From contig NZ_CP042823.1 of NCBI RefSeq assembly GCF_008000895.1, positions 1,801,001 through 1,865,000 of the forward strand: a stretch of 64,000 nucleotides of DNA, given 5' to 3'. The stretch comes from Methylobacterium sp. WL1. Lineage in GTDB: Bacteria > Pseudomonadota > Alphaproteobacteria > Rhizobiales > Beijerinckiaceae. Made by a program: the position numbers and the translations under genes. Below the pieces are notes generated by a model. It was not told the DNA's origin and did not search any database. It saw only the letters and a program-made list of their open reading frames with translations. Shown in pieces: positions 33,419 to 41,751 of the stretch (positions within the stretch are counted from its first letter, which is position 1; each line of letters opens with the position of its first letter).

Positions 33419-34378
33419 TCAGGCGCGGCGGGCGTCGTAGGCGCCGACCAGGGTCTCGGCCTTCGGGGCGCCGAGGCGACCGCCGAAGAAGGCAGCCAGC
33501 GCGCCGAGGATCAGCGCCAGGGCGGCGTAGAAGGCGCCCTGCGTGGCGGCGGACTTGGCCGCGACGGCCGCCGCCTCGGCCTTCTGCTTGGCGGTGGCGA
33601 CCGCTTGGTCGTACTGCTTCTCGTAGTCCTGGATCTGCTGCTTGGCCTGGTCGACCGGGATGTTCTGGGCCTTGGCCAGGGCGTCGGCCGCGCGGGCCTC
33701 GGCCTGGGCCTTCTGGCTCGGATCGCCGGTGAACAGCGCCTTCACGGCGGCGACGGCGGCGTCACGGGCGGCCTGCGGGTCCTGGCCGGCGGCCTGCTGG
33801 CGGACCGTGCTCTCGATCCCGTCGAGCGGGTTCGTGATCTTGGACAGCGACGGCGCGGCGGCCTGAGCGGCCGTCTGCACGGTGCCGCCGACGAGCGAGC
33901 CGGCCCCGCCCAGGGTGCTGGTCACGCCGCTGAACGCGCCACCGACGATGCCGCCGACCGCCGAGGTCAGCAGGTACAGCACCACCAGGGTGGTCACCGC
34001 CCAGGACACCAGACCGTGCAGGCCGGCGGCGCCGGCCACGGGCTTGCCCGAGAGCCGGCCGGCCAGGAGGCCGCCGATCAGCGAGGCGACGATGCCGGAG
34101 GCGACGAACAAGATGCCGGCGCTCATCGACAGGGTCGAGGCGGCCGGGTTGTCGGCGGCGTTCATGCCGACGCTGGACAGCCCGATGCCGACGCCGAGCA
34201 TGTTGAAGATGACCTGGGCGACCAGGGCCGTGGTGGCGCCTGCGAAGATCGCGCCCCAGGACACTTGGTGGAGCAGGACGGTTCGCGAGTCGCTCGCATG
34301 GGCGAGCGGTGTGGTCGAGAGGTTGGGGGAAGCGGCCACTGGGTAACTCCTGGTCGTCGTCGTCGTCTTGGTCGTCAT
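33419..34378 (-). CDS. Membrane protein of the stress cluster (PhnA-like/hypothetical)
   Basis: A 319-residue protein. A Thr-rich N-terminus (MTTKTTTTTRSY) is followed by four hydrophobic segments between ~38 and 150 (VSWGAIFAGATTALVAQVIF and others), a long Ala/Gln-rich soluble region with coiled-coil character around 185-285, and a last helix (FYALALILGALAAFFGGRLG form) near 290. Such proteins occur widely in Methylobacterium-type genomes as unnamed membrane proteins. Its gene sits between CsbD genes, suggesting a shared stress role. Confidence 0.7.
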   Translation of the reverse strand: MTTKTTTTTRSYPVAASPNLSTTPLAHASDSRTVLLHQVSWGAIFAGATTALVAQVIFNMLGVGIGLSSVGMNAADNPAASTLSMSAGILFVASGIVASLIGGLLAGRLSGKPVAGAAGLHGLVSWAVTTLVVLYLLTSAVGGIVGGAFSGVTSTLGGAGSLVGGTVQTAAQAAAPSLSKITNPLDGIESTVRQQAAGQDPQAARDAAVAAVKALFTGDPSQKAQAEARAADALAKAQNIPVDQAKQQIQDYEKQYDQAVATAKQKAEAAAVAAKSAATQGAFYAALALILGALAAFFGGRLGAPKAETLVGAYDARRA

Positions 34379-34424
34379 CGTCTTGGTCGTCGTATCGGGG
34401 TCGCCCCGGATGCGCGGCCCGGCC

Positions 34425-34790
34425 TCAGCGGCGGGTGTGCATCAGCAGGGCGAGGCCGTACCCGACCGCTCCGGCGATCAGCAGCGCGACGATCGGGCTT
34501 TCCTCGACCTGCCGGGCCACGGCGCGGCTGCCCCGGCGGGCGTAGTCGCCGGCATGCTCGTAGGCGTCCTCGGCGTAGTGGCCGGCCTCATCGGCGTAGT
34601 CGGCGGCCTGGTCGGCCGCCTGCCGGACCGTGTCCTTGGCCTGGCCGTAGAGGTTCTCGGCGGAGCCCTGTGCCTCGCGGAAGCGCCCCTCGACCGAGTC
34701 GCTCTTCGAGCCGGTGAGGTCGCCGACGGCGCCCTGCGCCTTGCCGACGAACGCCTTGGCGGCGCCCGTCACGCGATCCGTATCAACCAT
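34425..34790 (-). CDS. CsbD-like protein with C-terminal membrane helix
   Basis: A 121-residue protein. Residues ~5-45 fit CsbD (VTGAAKAFVGKAQGAVGDLT). A helical repeat-like stretch follows (DQAADYADEAGHYAEDAYEH), and a final membrane helix (ESPIVALLIAGAVGYGLALL) precedes the basic end. The layout repeats that of the gene at 32674, so the two are probably paralogues. It is the promoter-proximal gene of the cluster; the 260 bp upstream hold a 14-bp palindrome at 35023. Confidence 0.78.
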   Translation of the reverse strand: MVDTDRVTGAAKAFVGKAQGAVGDLTGSKSDSVEGRFREAQGSAENLYGQAKDTVRQAADQAADYADEAGHYAEDAYEHAGDYARRGSRAVARQVEESPIVALLIAGAVGYGLALLMHTRR

Positions 34791-35022
34791 GGTGTCTCTC
34801 CTGTCTGGCGGTCGGCGGGTGGCTTGGTGGTCGTGCGCCGCTCGACCCGGCCTACGCGTTGCGCGGGATCTCGGGTTTCGCGTCGGACGTCTGCGAAGAG
34901 TGCTGAGCCTGGCCGCCGGCGGGGATCTCCGCGGCGCCGGTCAGCGTGGGATGGGTTTCGATGGTCAAACCCATTGTTGATCCTGGCGATACTAGAGTGG
35001 GGTCTGATATCGCTGGTTCAAT

Positions 35023-35036
35023 GGTATAATTATACC
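35023..35036. promoter_or_regulatory. 14-bp perfect palindrome, possible operator
   Basis: GGTATAATTATACC reads the same on both strands and lies 13 bases past the PAS-LuxR stop codon, 233 bases upstream of the CsbD-type gene at 34790. It shares the form GGTATNATNATACC with the palindrome at 55026-55043. Confidence 0.45.
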
Positions 35037-35049
35037 GATTTGCTCGAAC

Positions 35050-36510
35050 TTATGTACTAGCTTCCCGCGTGGTGAAGCCATTGTCCCGGCCCCAGACGAT
35101 CACCTCGGTGCGTTTGTGGACCCCGAGCTTGCGGTAGAGGGCGGCGGCGTGGTTGCGCACGGTGTTGCGCGACAGGTTCAGACGCTTGGCGATGGCCTCG
35201 TCGGAGAGGCCGGCGCAGACCAGCCCGAGGATCTGGCGTTCCCGGACCGTGAGGCTCTGGACGCCCTCGTCGGTGCTGTCGCGGCCGGGATGGCGCAGGC
35301 CCGCGAGCTTCTCGATCAGGCCGCGGCTGAACCACGAGGTGTCGGCCATCACGGTCTCGATCGCAGTGAACAGGTCGCGCTCGGAGCGCTTGCGCTCGGT
35401 GATGTCCTGGAGCACCGCCAGGACGTAGTCGTCCTCGCCGATCACCACCCGCTCGGCCGACACCAGGCAGTCGATCTCGGTCCCGTCCTCGTGCCGCATG
35501 CAGGTCTCGAGGCCGAGCACGTAGCCGGTGCGCCGGACCGTGGCCTCGAACTTCGTCCGGGCGCTGTCCGAGATCCACAGGCCCAGTTCCGCGGCGGAGC
35601 GGCCCACGGACTTGTCCGGGCCGTAGCCGAAGATCCGCGGGAAGGCCTCGTTGACGGCCGTGATGGCGAATCCGTCGGCCCGGGCGAGGAGGGTCGGCAC
35701 CGGGGTCATCCGGAACGCGGTGGCGAAGCGGGACTCGCTCTGGCGCAGGGAGGTCTCGGCCTTCTTGCGCAGCTCCAGATCCGCGAAGGTGAAGAGCATG
35801 CACGGCTCGTCGCCCATCTCCATCGGCTGGCCGGCCACGATGACGAAGCGGGTGCCGCCATCCGGCAGCCGCAGGCAGGCCTCCATCTGCGGGATGGTCG
35901 CGCCCGCATTGAGCCGCGTCACCGCCAGCTCGCGCTGCTTGGCGTCGGCCAGCACGTCGACCTCGTAGACGCTGCGCCCGATCACTTGGTCGCGGGTGTG
36001 GCCGGTCATCTCCAGGAAGCCGGCATTGACCTTGACGTGGCGCAGGTCGGACAGCCGGGTGATCACGGCCGGCGCCGGATTGGCGTTGAAGGTCTTCTCG
36101 AACCGCTCCTCGGCCTCGAATTGCGGCGTGACGTTCTGGAGGATCAGCGCGAGGCAGCTCGGTTGCCCGGCCCGGTCGGTGGCGACCAGGCTGCGCAGGG
36201 AATGGACGAAGGCGACGTCCGGCTTATCGGACCGCACCACCTCGACGATGACGTCGTGGAACGTCTCGCCCCGCACCACCCTCTCGATCGGGTAGGACTC
36301 GGGCGGCCGGTTGTTGCGGTAGCGGACGGAGAACCGGTCGCGGTAGGCGTCAACGGTCTCGCCCAGCTCCTCCAGGCTGCCGGCGCCGTGCATCGCCAGG
36401 GCGGCGTCGTTGGCCCAGGTGATCGTCTGATCCGGCTCGACCAGGATGACGCCCTCGGTCAGGCCGGCGATGATCTGCCTCAGCTCGTGTCTGTCGACGC
36501 CCGCGGTCAC
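35050..36510 (-). CDS. PAS-PAS-PAS LuxR-type regulator
   Basis: A 486-residue regulator with three PAS domains (residues ~7-130, ~140-245 and ~260-380). Sites include TITWANDAALAMHG, HVKVNAGFLEMTGHTRDQVI and ITAVNEAFPRIFGYGPDKSV; the PAC-like end is LQDITERKRSERDL. A LuxR/GerE HTH lies at ~418-475 (LTVRERQILGLVCAGLSDEA, then LNLSRNTVRNHAAALYRKLG). No kinase or receiver domain is present, so it is a one-component sensor. The start is GTG 36510. The downstream stress cluster is a plausible target, by position only. Confidence 0.87.
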   Translation of the reverse strand: MTAGVDRHELRQIIAGLTEGVILVEPDQTITWANDAALAMHGAGSLEELGETVDAYRDRFSVRYRNNRPPESYPIERVVRGETFHDVIVEVVRSDKPDVAFVHSLRSLVATDRAGQPSCLALILQNVTPQFEAEERFEKTFNANPAPAVITRLSDLRHVKVNAGFLEMTGHTRDQVIGRSVYEVDVLADAKQRELAVTRLNAGATIPQMEACLRLPDGGTRFVIVAGQPMEMGDEPCMLFTFADLELRKKAETSLRQSESRFATAFRMTPVPTLLARADGFAITAVNEAFPRIFGYGPDKSVGRSAAELGLWISDSARTKFEATVRRTGYVLGLETCMRHEDGTEIDCLVSAERVVIGEDDYVLAVLQDITERKRSERDLFTAIETVMADTSWFSRGLIEKLAGLRHPGRDSTDEGVQSLTVRERQILGLVCAGLSDEAIAKRLNLSRNTVRNHAAALYRKLGVHKRTEVIVWGRDNGFTTREAST

Positions 36511-36560
36511 GGTGGTTCAGCTGCCTTGCCTGATGCGACCCGGACTGGATCGGCGGCGGG

Positions 36561-36586
36561 TAACAGGCGGCGCACCCGGTTGTTCC
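36561..36586 (-). promoter_or_regulatory. Candidate EcfG-type promoter of the PAS-LuxR gene
   Basis: Minus strand reads GGAAC (36586-36582), 17 bases, then GTTA (36564-36561), about 50 bases before GTG 36510. This is one base from the general-stress consensus GGAAC-N16-17-CGTT. The match is suggestive only. Confidence 0.33.
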
Positions 36587-37126
36587 CTTGTGCGCAATCG
36601 GATTGCTGGTATATTTTAATTAGGATTGTAATCGGGCGTCGTGGTGTGACTCCGCGCGGACGGCCAAGGTTCTGCAATGTTCAAAGGGCGATCAAGGCCC
36701 TGCCGGAGGCCCCGAAACGTTGCCGGCTCCGCACGAGGCGGCCCTCGCGGACGCAGTCAGGAGAAGGTTGGTCCCGGTCTTGGGCGAGGGCGACGAACCG
36801 ACCTCGTGGAGCCCGTTTCCCGAAGGCGACGGATCTTCTGTGGTGTGAACCCAATTCGTTGGAGCATTGTACGGCTGCTTTCGACCGAGGATGTTTGAAA
36901 ACGACAAAGGGGTAGAAGGATCTTCCCGAGAACAACCTGGGCAGCGCCGAAATTTAGGCCTAAATCGCGTCAGAACCGCCCTGCAGCGGGGCCGCTTGTC
37001 TGCAGCGTAGAGGATTGTTCTACAATTTCGGCAAGCGCTTTCGTTTTCACACAGGCTCGACCCAACTACGACGTAGCCAGGGATTCGGCCGTCGCTCGAA
37101 AGCAGACGCTCCAACCTGCTCGTTTG
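36587..37126. other. Long intergenic region without a credible gene
   Basis: About 540 bp of mixed, lower-GC sequence between the PAS-LuxR gene and the lyase gene. Short ORFs on both strands here have no family resemblance, unusual composition and no ribosome binding site. A 14-bp palindrome ATTTAGGCCTAAAT lies at 36952-36965. I see no RNA gene or mobile element. Confidence 0.5.
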
Positions 37127-37906
37127 TCAGCACCCATCGCCTGCTTCGTAACTCTTGAGGGCCTCTGCAGCGTCATCGAAGGCCGCCCAGGTCTTTCGGG
37201 CAAGGCTTCCACCCACGCTGCAGCGACGGACCCCGCATTCGGCGAACGCCCGGATGCCCGCGTCGTACTGGTGCACGACGACGTTGACGGGCTTTGGGGC
37301 GACCGCCGCGACGAGTTCCGCGACGGCACCTTGATCGAGGATGAAGGGCACGAAGAGGCAGTCGGCGCCGGCCTCCGCATAGGCGACGACGCGCGCGATG
37401 CTGGCAGTCACCGACATGCCGGCGACACGGAAGTTTTCGTTGCGACCGACGAGCATCACCGTGGGATCGATGGCGTCGATAGCCCTGCGCGCGGCCGCGA
37501 TCCGTTCGACGGCGTGAGCCGTCTCGTACATCGCGGTTCCGGACCAATCCTCGATCGACAGGGCGGCCACGCCCGTGTCGACCGCCAGGGCGACGTTCCG
37601 CGCGACATCCTCCGGACGGTCGGCGAAGCCGTTCTCGAAATCGGCGTTGACCGGTAGAGGGGTGCTGGCAACGAGCATCCTCAGGTGATCGAGGATGGCC
37701 TCCAGACCGAGTTCCCCATCCTGCCGGCCGGCGGCCCATGCCGCACCCGCGCTCGTCGAGGCGAGGGCCTTGAAGCCGAGCTTGGCGAGTCGAACGGCGC
37801 TGCCGCGGTCCCAGGCATTGGGCAGAAGGAAGAAGCCGCTCTCGTGAAGGCTGCAAAAGGCCTTCCGCTTCTCCACCGTGGTGGTCATCGGTTGATCCAT
37901 CGTCAT
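37127..37906 (-). CDS. Isocitrate lyase/PEP mutase family protein
   Basis: A 259-residue TIM-barrel protein of the 2-methylisocitrate lyase-like (PEP mutase) family. Visible parts are FFLLPNAWDRGSAVRLAKLG near residue 22, PLPVNADFENGFADRPEDVA near 85, the active-site strand SIEDWSG and VGRNENF. These small members cleave or rearrange oxaloacetate-like acids; many are unassigned. I chose ATG 37906, which overlaps the GNAT stop (TGATG); ATG 37888 is possible. The lyase and the upstream GNAT gene were thus a coupled pair. Confidence 0.85.
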   Translation of the reverse strand: MTMDQPMTTTVEKRKAFCSLHESGFFLLPNAWDRGSAVRLAKLGFKALASTSAGAAWAAGRQDGELGLEAILDHLRMLVASTPLPVNADFENGFADRPEDVARNVALAVDTGVAALSIEDWSGTAMYETAHAVERIAAARRAIDAIDPTVMLVGRNENFRVAGMSVTASIARVVAYAEAGADCLFVPFILDQGAVAELVAAVAPKPVNVVVHQYDAGIRAFAECGVRRCSVGGSLARKTWAAFDDAAEALKSYEAGDGC

Positions 37907-38574
37907 CAGGCCCTGACATCGTCCAGCCGACGCCGCTGCTGGCCAGCCTCGTCGAAGTTCGAGGGCGCGAGCCAGGCGGTCAACGCGGCCGAGATCCTGG
38001 GCCATTCAGGGCTGATAATCGAGAACCAGGCCGTGTCCCGGCTCTCACCCTTCACCATCATGTGCTGACGGAAGATGCCCTCGAAGGTGAAACCGAACCG
38101 AGCCGCCGCGTTCCGCGATGGTGCGTTCCGGCTGTCGCATTTCTATTCGAACCGTCGGTAACCGAGTGTCTCGAACGCGTAGGCGGCGAAGAGGGAGAGC
38201 GCTTCCGTCGCCACCCGTGTCCTTGCGATGGTCGGTCCCCAGAGAATGTTGCCGATCTCGATGACGCCGTGGGTCGGATCTATGCGCATCAGGGCTTGGC
38301 GCCCTTCGGCCCGTCCCGTCGCTTGGTCGATCACGGCGAAGAACAGTGGATCGTGCGACGTCGATGCTGTCTCAAGCCAAGCGGCAAAGCTGGGCTCATC
38401 CACCGGTGGTTCATCGAAGAGATAGCGGAAGCGATCCTCGGCGCCCGGTCGGAGCGCCGAGTGAAGGAGCGTCGGACCGTGTCGCGCGGGGCTCAGCGGC
38501 TCGAGGCGCGCGTAACGCCCTTCCAGCACGCAAGATCCGGGCTTCGGGACGCCAGTCCAGTTCTGTCGATCCAT
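37906..38574 (-). pseudogene. GNAT N-acetyltransferase interrupted by one amber codon
   Basis: Full frame from ATG 38574 to TGA 37906-37908 gives 223 codons of a RimJ/RimL-like GNAT acetyltransferase. At codon 144 (38145-38143) the frame has TAG: it reads YRRFE-stop-KCDSRNAPSRNAARFGFTFE. In this family that position is normally Trp (RFEWKCD), so one G-to-A change in TGG explains the stop. The frame after it is fully conserved (EGIFRQHMMVKGESRDTAWF), with no other lesion, so the change is recent or a base-call error. The conserved C-terminal half, including part of the acetyl-CoA site, would be lost. It overlaps the lyase start. Confidence 0.85.
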
Positions 38575-38658
38575 AGCTTTCAGTAATCCATCTGAGATGA
38601 GGGAGTATTGGATAAGGCAAGCCTGATCCGTTCAGCAGTGTCCGGACGGTCTTGCCAC

Positions 38659-39576
38659 TCAGAAGGCAATCCCGAGAGCGACGCCGGCCAGAATCGCGAA
38701 CGCAGAGAGGACGAGAACCGGGTCGAGCCCTTCACCGAGGAAGACGGCGGATAGGCCGATCCCGAGAACGGGCGTCGCCAAGAGGCCAAGAGAAGCCTTG
38801 GCTGCCGGCAGGCGGCGGCTCACGACAGTCATCGCCCAAAAGCCGAGTGCCGTCCCAATCACGCCGTTATAGGCAAGTGCGATGAGGACGGAGGCGCTCA
38901 TCCGCGGGGATGGCGCACCGTCGACCAGAAGTGCGAGTCCGACGAGAACCGAGCTAGCCAGCAGGCACTGCCAGGGCATGAGTTGAAGCGGCGTCGCCGT
39001 CCAGCGGTGGCCGCGCGTATAAACGAGGCTGACGGACCAAGAGAGTGCGGCCAGAAGCCGAAGGCCATTGCCGTAGAGAGCCGCTGGGCTTCCCCAATCC
39101 AGACCACGCGGTCCTAGGAGGAGAAGCAGTCCAAAAAGCCCGATGGCGATGCCAATCGCCTGACGCGTCGTGATGCGCTCCCCAAGGAACAGGAACGCAG
39201 CGGGCGCCACCCAGAGCGGCGTCGTGTAACCCAGCACGATGGCGCGGCTCGCTGGAACGAATGTCATGCCCACCGTCATGAGCGCCGCGAAGGCGACCAT
39301 GTGGAACAAGGCAATGACGAGCACGACGGGGAGGTCAGCACGGGGCGGACGAACGAGATGCCCCGTGGCCAAAAGCGCCGGAAACAGGACCAGGGTAGCC
39401 AGAACGGTACGGATGGCAACGGCCCAGAGTGGCGTGATCTCCCGAACGGCAACCTTGATGACAACCCAGTTGAGGCTCCAGGCCACCACCACGAAGGCGA
39501 ATAGACCAAGCGTCGAGAGAGCAGAGGCCGGAGACGGTCGGCGTCCAAGAACGGTGGTGGCGGAGCTGGACGTCAT
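38659..39576 (-). CDS. DMT/EamA-family transporter
   Basis: A 305-residue drug/metabolite exporter with ten hydrophobic segments arranged as two EamA halves. The first contains VVVAWSLNWVVIKVAVREIT and YTTPLWVAPAAFLFLGERIT; the second ALAYNGVIGTALGFWAMTVV and TPVLGIGLSAVFLGEGLDP. It is divergently transcribed from the MocR regulator with 90 bp between the starts, the classical layout for a regulator and its target. The substrate is unknown; amino acid or metabolite export is common in the family. Confidence 0.9.
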   Translation of the reverse strand: MTSSSATTVLGRRPSPASALSTLGLFAFVVVAWSLNWVVIKVAVREITPLWAVAIRTVLATLVLFPALLATGHLVRPPRADLPVVLVIALFHMVAFAALMTVGMTFVPASRAIVLGYTTPLWVAPAAFLFLGERITTRQAIGIAIGLFGLLLLLGPRGLDWGSPAALYGNGLRLLAALSWSVSLVYTRGHRWTATPLQLMPWQCLLASSVLVGLALLVDGAPSPRMSASVLIALAYNGVIGTALGFWAMTVVSRRLPAAKASLGLLATPVLGIGLSAVFLGEGLDPVLVLSAFAILAGVALGIAF

Positions 39577-39666
39577 GCCTCGAGGGTCCCTGAGAGCACC
39601 TTACCTTCGTCTCAAAATGGTTTAGCGTAGAGTGCCATTATCGGTGTTTTCGGCTAGTCCACTTGG

Positions 39667-41148
39667 ATGCCGAAGCAGCGAACGACCATTGTGATCCCCT
39701 CCCTGAGAGCCTTCGAGCGGCGCGACGGCCACCTCGGCCGCCAGATCGCGCAGCGCCTGCGTGATGCCGTGGCGAGTGGCGAACTGAAGCCAGGAGAGCG
39801 GCTTCCATCGACCCGCACGCTGGCTGCCTCCCTTGGGGTTGCCAGAGGGTTGGTGGTCGAGGCGTTCGACCAGCTCAGGGCGGAAGGCTACTTCGACGCG
39901 CGCGTCGGTGCGGGTACCCGTGTCGCGTCGACGCTCAGCGACGAGCCGCTGATCACGCCGCCAGAGTCGAGCCTACATCTGATATCCTATGAAATGGTCT
40001 TGCCGCCTGCGGCGGAACGACTGGCCGCCTTCGCCCGTGCCGTCGCGTCACAGCCCCAGGTTCCCTTCGCGGTCGCCGTGCCGGCGGCCGGCATTGCCCC
40101 CGACGACACGTGGCGAAAGCTCGGCAATCGTGTCCGGGCTTCCAGTCGCTCCGCACCGGCGGGCTACGCCGATCCGTACGGACTACCCGCGTTGCGAGCG
40201 GCAATCGCCGATCACGTACGCCGCGCACGCGCGGTTCGGTGCGGAATGGAGAACGTCATCGTCACGTCCGGCACCCAGCAGGGCCTCTACATGGCCGGTC
40301 GGGTGCTGCTGTCGCGCGCCGATGCGGTCTGGGCGGAGGACCCGGCCTATCCGGGCTTGCGGGCCGTGTTGGAAGACCTCGGCGTCCTCACGCACCACCT
40401 GCCCGTGGATGAGCAAGGCCTCGACGTGCAACGCGGCCTATCAATCTGCGCGACGGCCCGCGCCGCCTTCGTCACCCCCTCGCATCAATATCCGGTCGGG
40501 ATGCCGATGAGCATGGCCCGGCGCCAAGCCCTCGTCGCGTGGGCTGAGCGTAATCAGGCTTGGATCGTGGAGGACGATTACGACAGCGAGCTGCGCTACG
40601 CGGGGCATCCCTTCCCGGCCATCCAGGGGCTCAGCCCAGCGCGAGTCATCTACCTCGGCACCTTCAGCAAGGTGCTGTTTCCTTCGCTGCGGCTTGGCTA
40701 CGTCATCGCGCCGAGTCCGCTGGTCGAGGCGTTCGCCGGTGCCCGAGCGATGCTCGACCGACACTCCCCCACCGCTGATCAGCACCTGCTGGCCGCCTAC
40801 ATGCAGGACGGTTCATTCGAGGCCCATGTCCGGCGCATCCGCGGCCTCTATGCCGAGCGCCGGGCCGTGCTGCTGGAAGCGCTCACGCCGGCCCTGCCGG
40901 AGGGCTGGTCCATTCAGCCGAGTGACCAGGGCATGCACATCGTGCTGTGGCTGCCGGAAGGGGCGGACGATGTGCAGGTTGCTGCCCGGGCGCAGGCCAT
41001 CGGTTTGGTGATGCGTCCGATCTCGCCGATGTACGCCGAGCTACCCGGACGTCCGGGACTGATGCTCGGCTACGGCGGTTTTCTGCCCGAGCAATTGCGC
41101 GACGCAGTCAGGCGACTCGCTACCCTATTCGTGCTGCCTCCGCTGTAG
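39667..41148 (+). CDS. MocR/PdxR-type GntR transcriptional regulator with aminotransferase domain
   Basis: A 493-residue regulator. The N-terminal ~85 residues are a GntR winged helix (GQ-type IAQRLRDAVASGELKPGERL, then SLGVARGLVVEAFDQLRAEG form). A fold-type I aminotransferase domain follows, with IVEDDYDSELRY near residue 300 and the PLP lysine in TFSKVLFPSLRLGY near 331, so it can still bind PLP. MocR proteins use PLP or an amino acid adduct as effector. It probably controls the divergent DMT exporter and perhaps itself; direct repeats typical of MocR sites were not obvious to me in the 90-bp gap. Confidence 0.93.
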   Translation: MPKQRTTIVIPSLRAFERRDGHLGRQIAQRLRDAVASGELKPGERLPSTRTLAASLGVARGLVVEAFDQLRAEGYFDARVGAGTRVASTLSDEPLITPPESSLHLISYEMVLPPAAERLAAFARAVASQPQVPFAVAVPAAGIAPDDTWRKLGNRVRASSRSAPAGYADPYGLPALRAAIADHVRRARAVRCGMENVIVTSGTQQGLYMAGRVLLSRADAVWAEDPAYPGLRAVLEDLGVLTHHLPVDEQGLDVQRGLSICATARAAFVTPSHQYPVGMPMSMARRQALVAWAERNQAWIVEDDYDSELRYAGHPFPAIQGLSPARVIYLGTFSKVLFPSLRLGYVIAPSPLVEAFAGARAMLDRHSPTADQHLLAAYMQDGSFEAHVRRIRGLYAERRAVLLEALTPALPEGWSIQPSDQGMHIVLWLPEGADDVQVAARAQAIGLVMRPISPMYAELPGRPGLMLGYGGFLPEQLRDAVRRLATLFVLPPL

Positions 41149-41409
41149 CTCGTTCAGGATAGCCTGTGCGAGCTGATGTATGCAGCTTCCGCTTAGAGCC
41201 TCATCCACTCCCGAGCAGCCGTTCTGCCTTCCACCCACCCCGGCCGTAGAGCAGACGGACGGGTCCCGACCCAACACAGTCATTAGGATCACCATCAGCG
41301 CTTCCCGAAAGCGGCCATTCGTCGGCCGTCCGGCAAACTCGGCTCGGGATGGGTAACGGACCTTGACCTTCTGCCCCGAAGCGGACACCGAACCATTGGA
41401 GTGCAGCAG

Positions 41410-41751
41410 TCACCGTCTACCGGCAGAGGCCAAGCTGCCTCTGTCAATGATCTCGACCGCGCCACGACGTAGCTCGACCAGACCAGCCTCTGCCCATTGC
41501 GCCAGAATGCGACTCACCACCTCGCGGACGCTGCTGATGTCAGTAGCTATTTCCTGGTCAATCGAAAGACTGGCGCCATGGACCTGATCAAGGGTGAGAG
41601 CCGCAAGGTCGATAGGATTTCGTGCCGCAAGCACGACAGCCTCATCCCGATTCCAGTGGACGAGCGTCCGGCGAACAAATTCTGAGTGACCCGTTCTGGC
41701 TCCGAACGCATCTGAGGAGGCGGGTATCCCTGACGTAGCTAATTCGCGCAT
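41410..41751 (-). pseudogene. Crp/Fnr-type regulator remnant (HTH end only)
   Basis: A 113-codon frame whose last ~50 residues (LSIDQEIATDISSVREVVSR, then ILAQWAEAGLVELRRG, ending VEIIDRGSL) match the winged helix of Crp/Fnr regulators, including the recognition helix SVREVVSRIL. The cyclic-nucleotide-like sensor domain (~130 residues) is missing: upstream sequence runs straight into the M48 peptidase gene on the other strand. It is most likely a truncated relic. The ATG codons of this frame and the peptidase lie in the same CATG. A short expressed HTH protein is not excluded. Confidence 0.55.

Noticed and set aside
34791..35022. Own EcfG promoter for the CsbD cluster
   Set aside because: I looked for GGAAC-N16-17-CGTT on the minus strand upstream of 34790 and found no acceptable match.
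36692..37114. 140-codon minus-strand ORF
   Set aside because: It has no ribosome binding site, homology signal or GC pattern of a gene; Cys/Pro/Ser-rich composition is typical of chance translation.
41125..41388. 87-codon minus-strand ORF (starts MSASGQKVKVRYPSR)
   Set aside because: It overlaps the MocR 3' end and resembles degraded intergenic sequence that I recall from other alphaproteobacteria; no domain.
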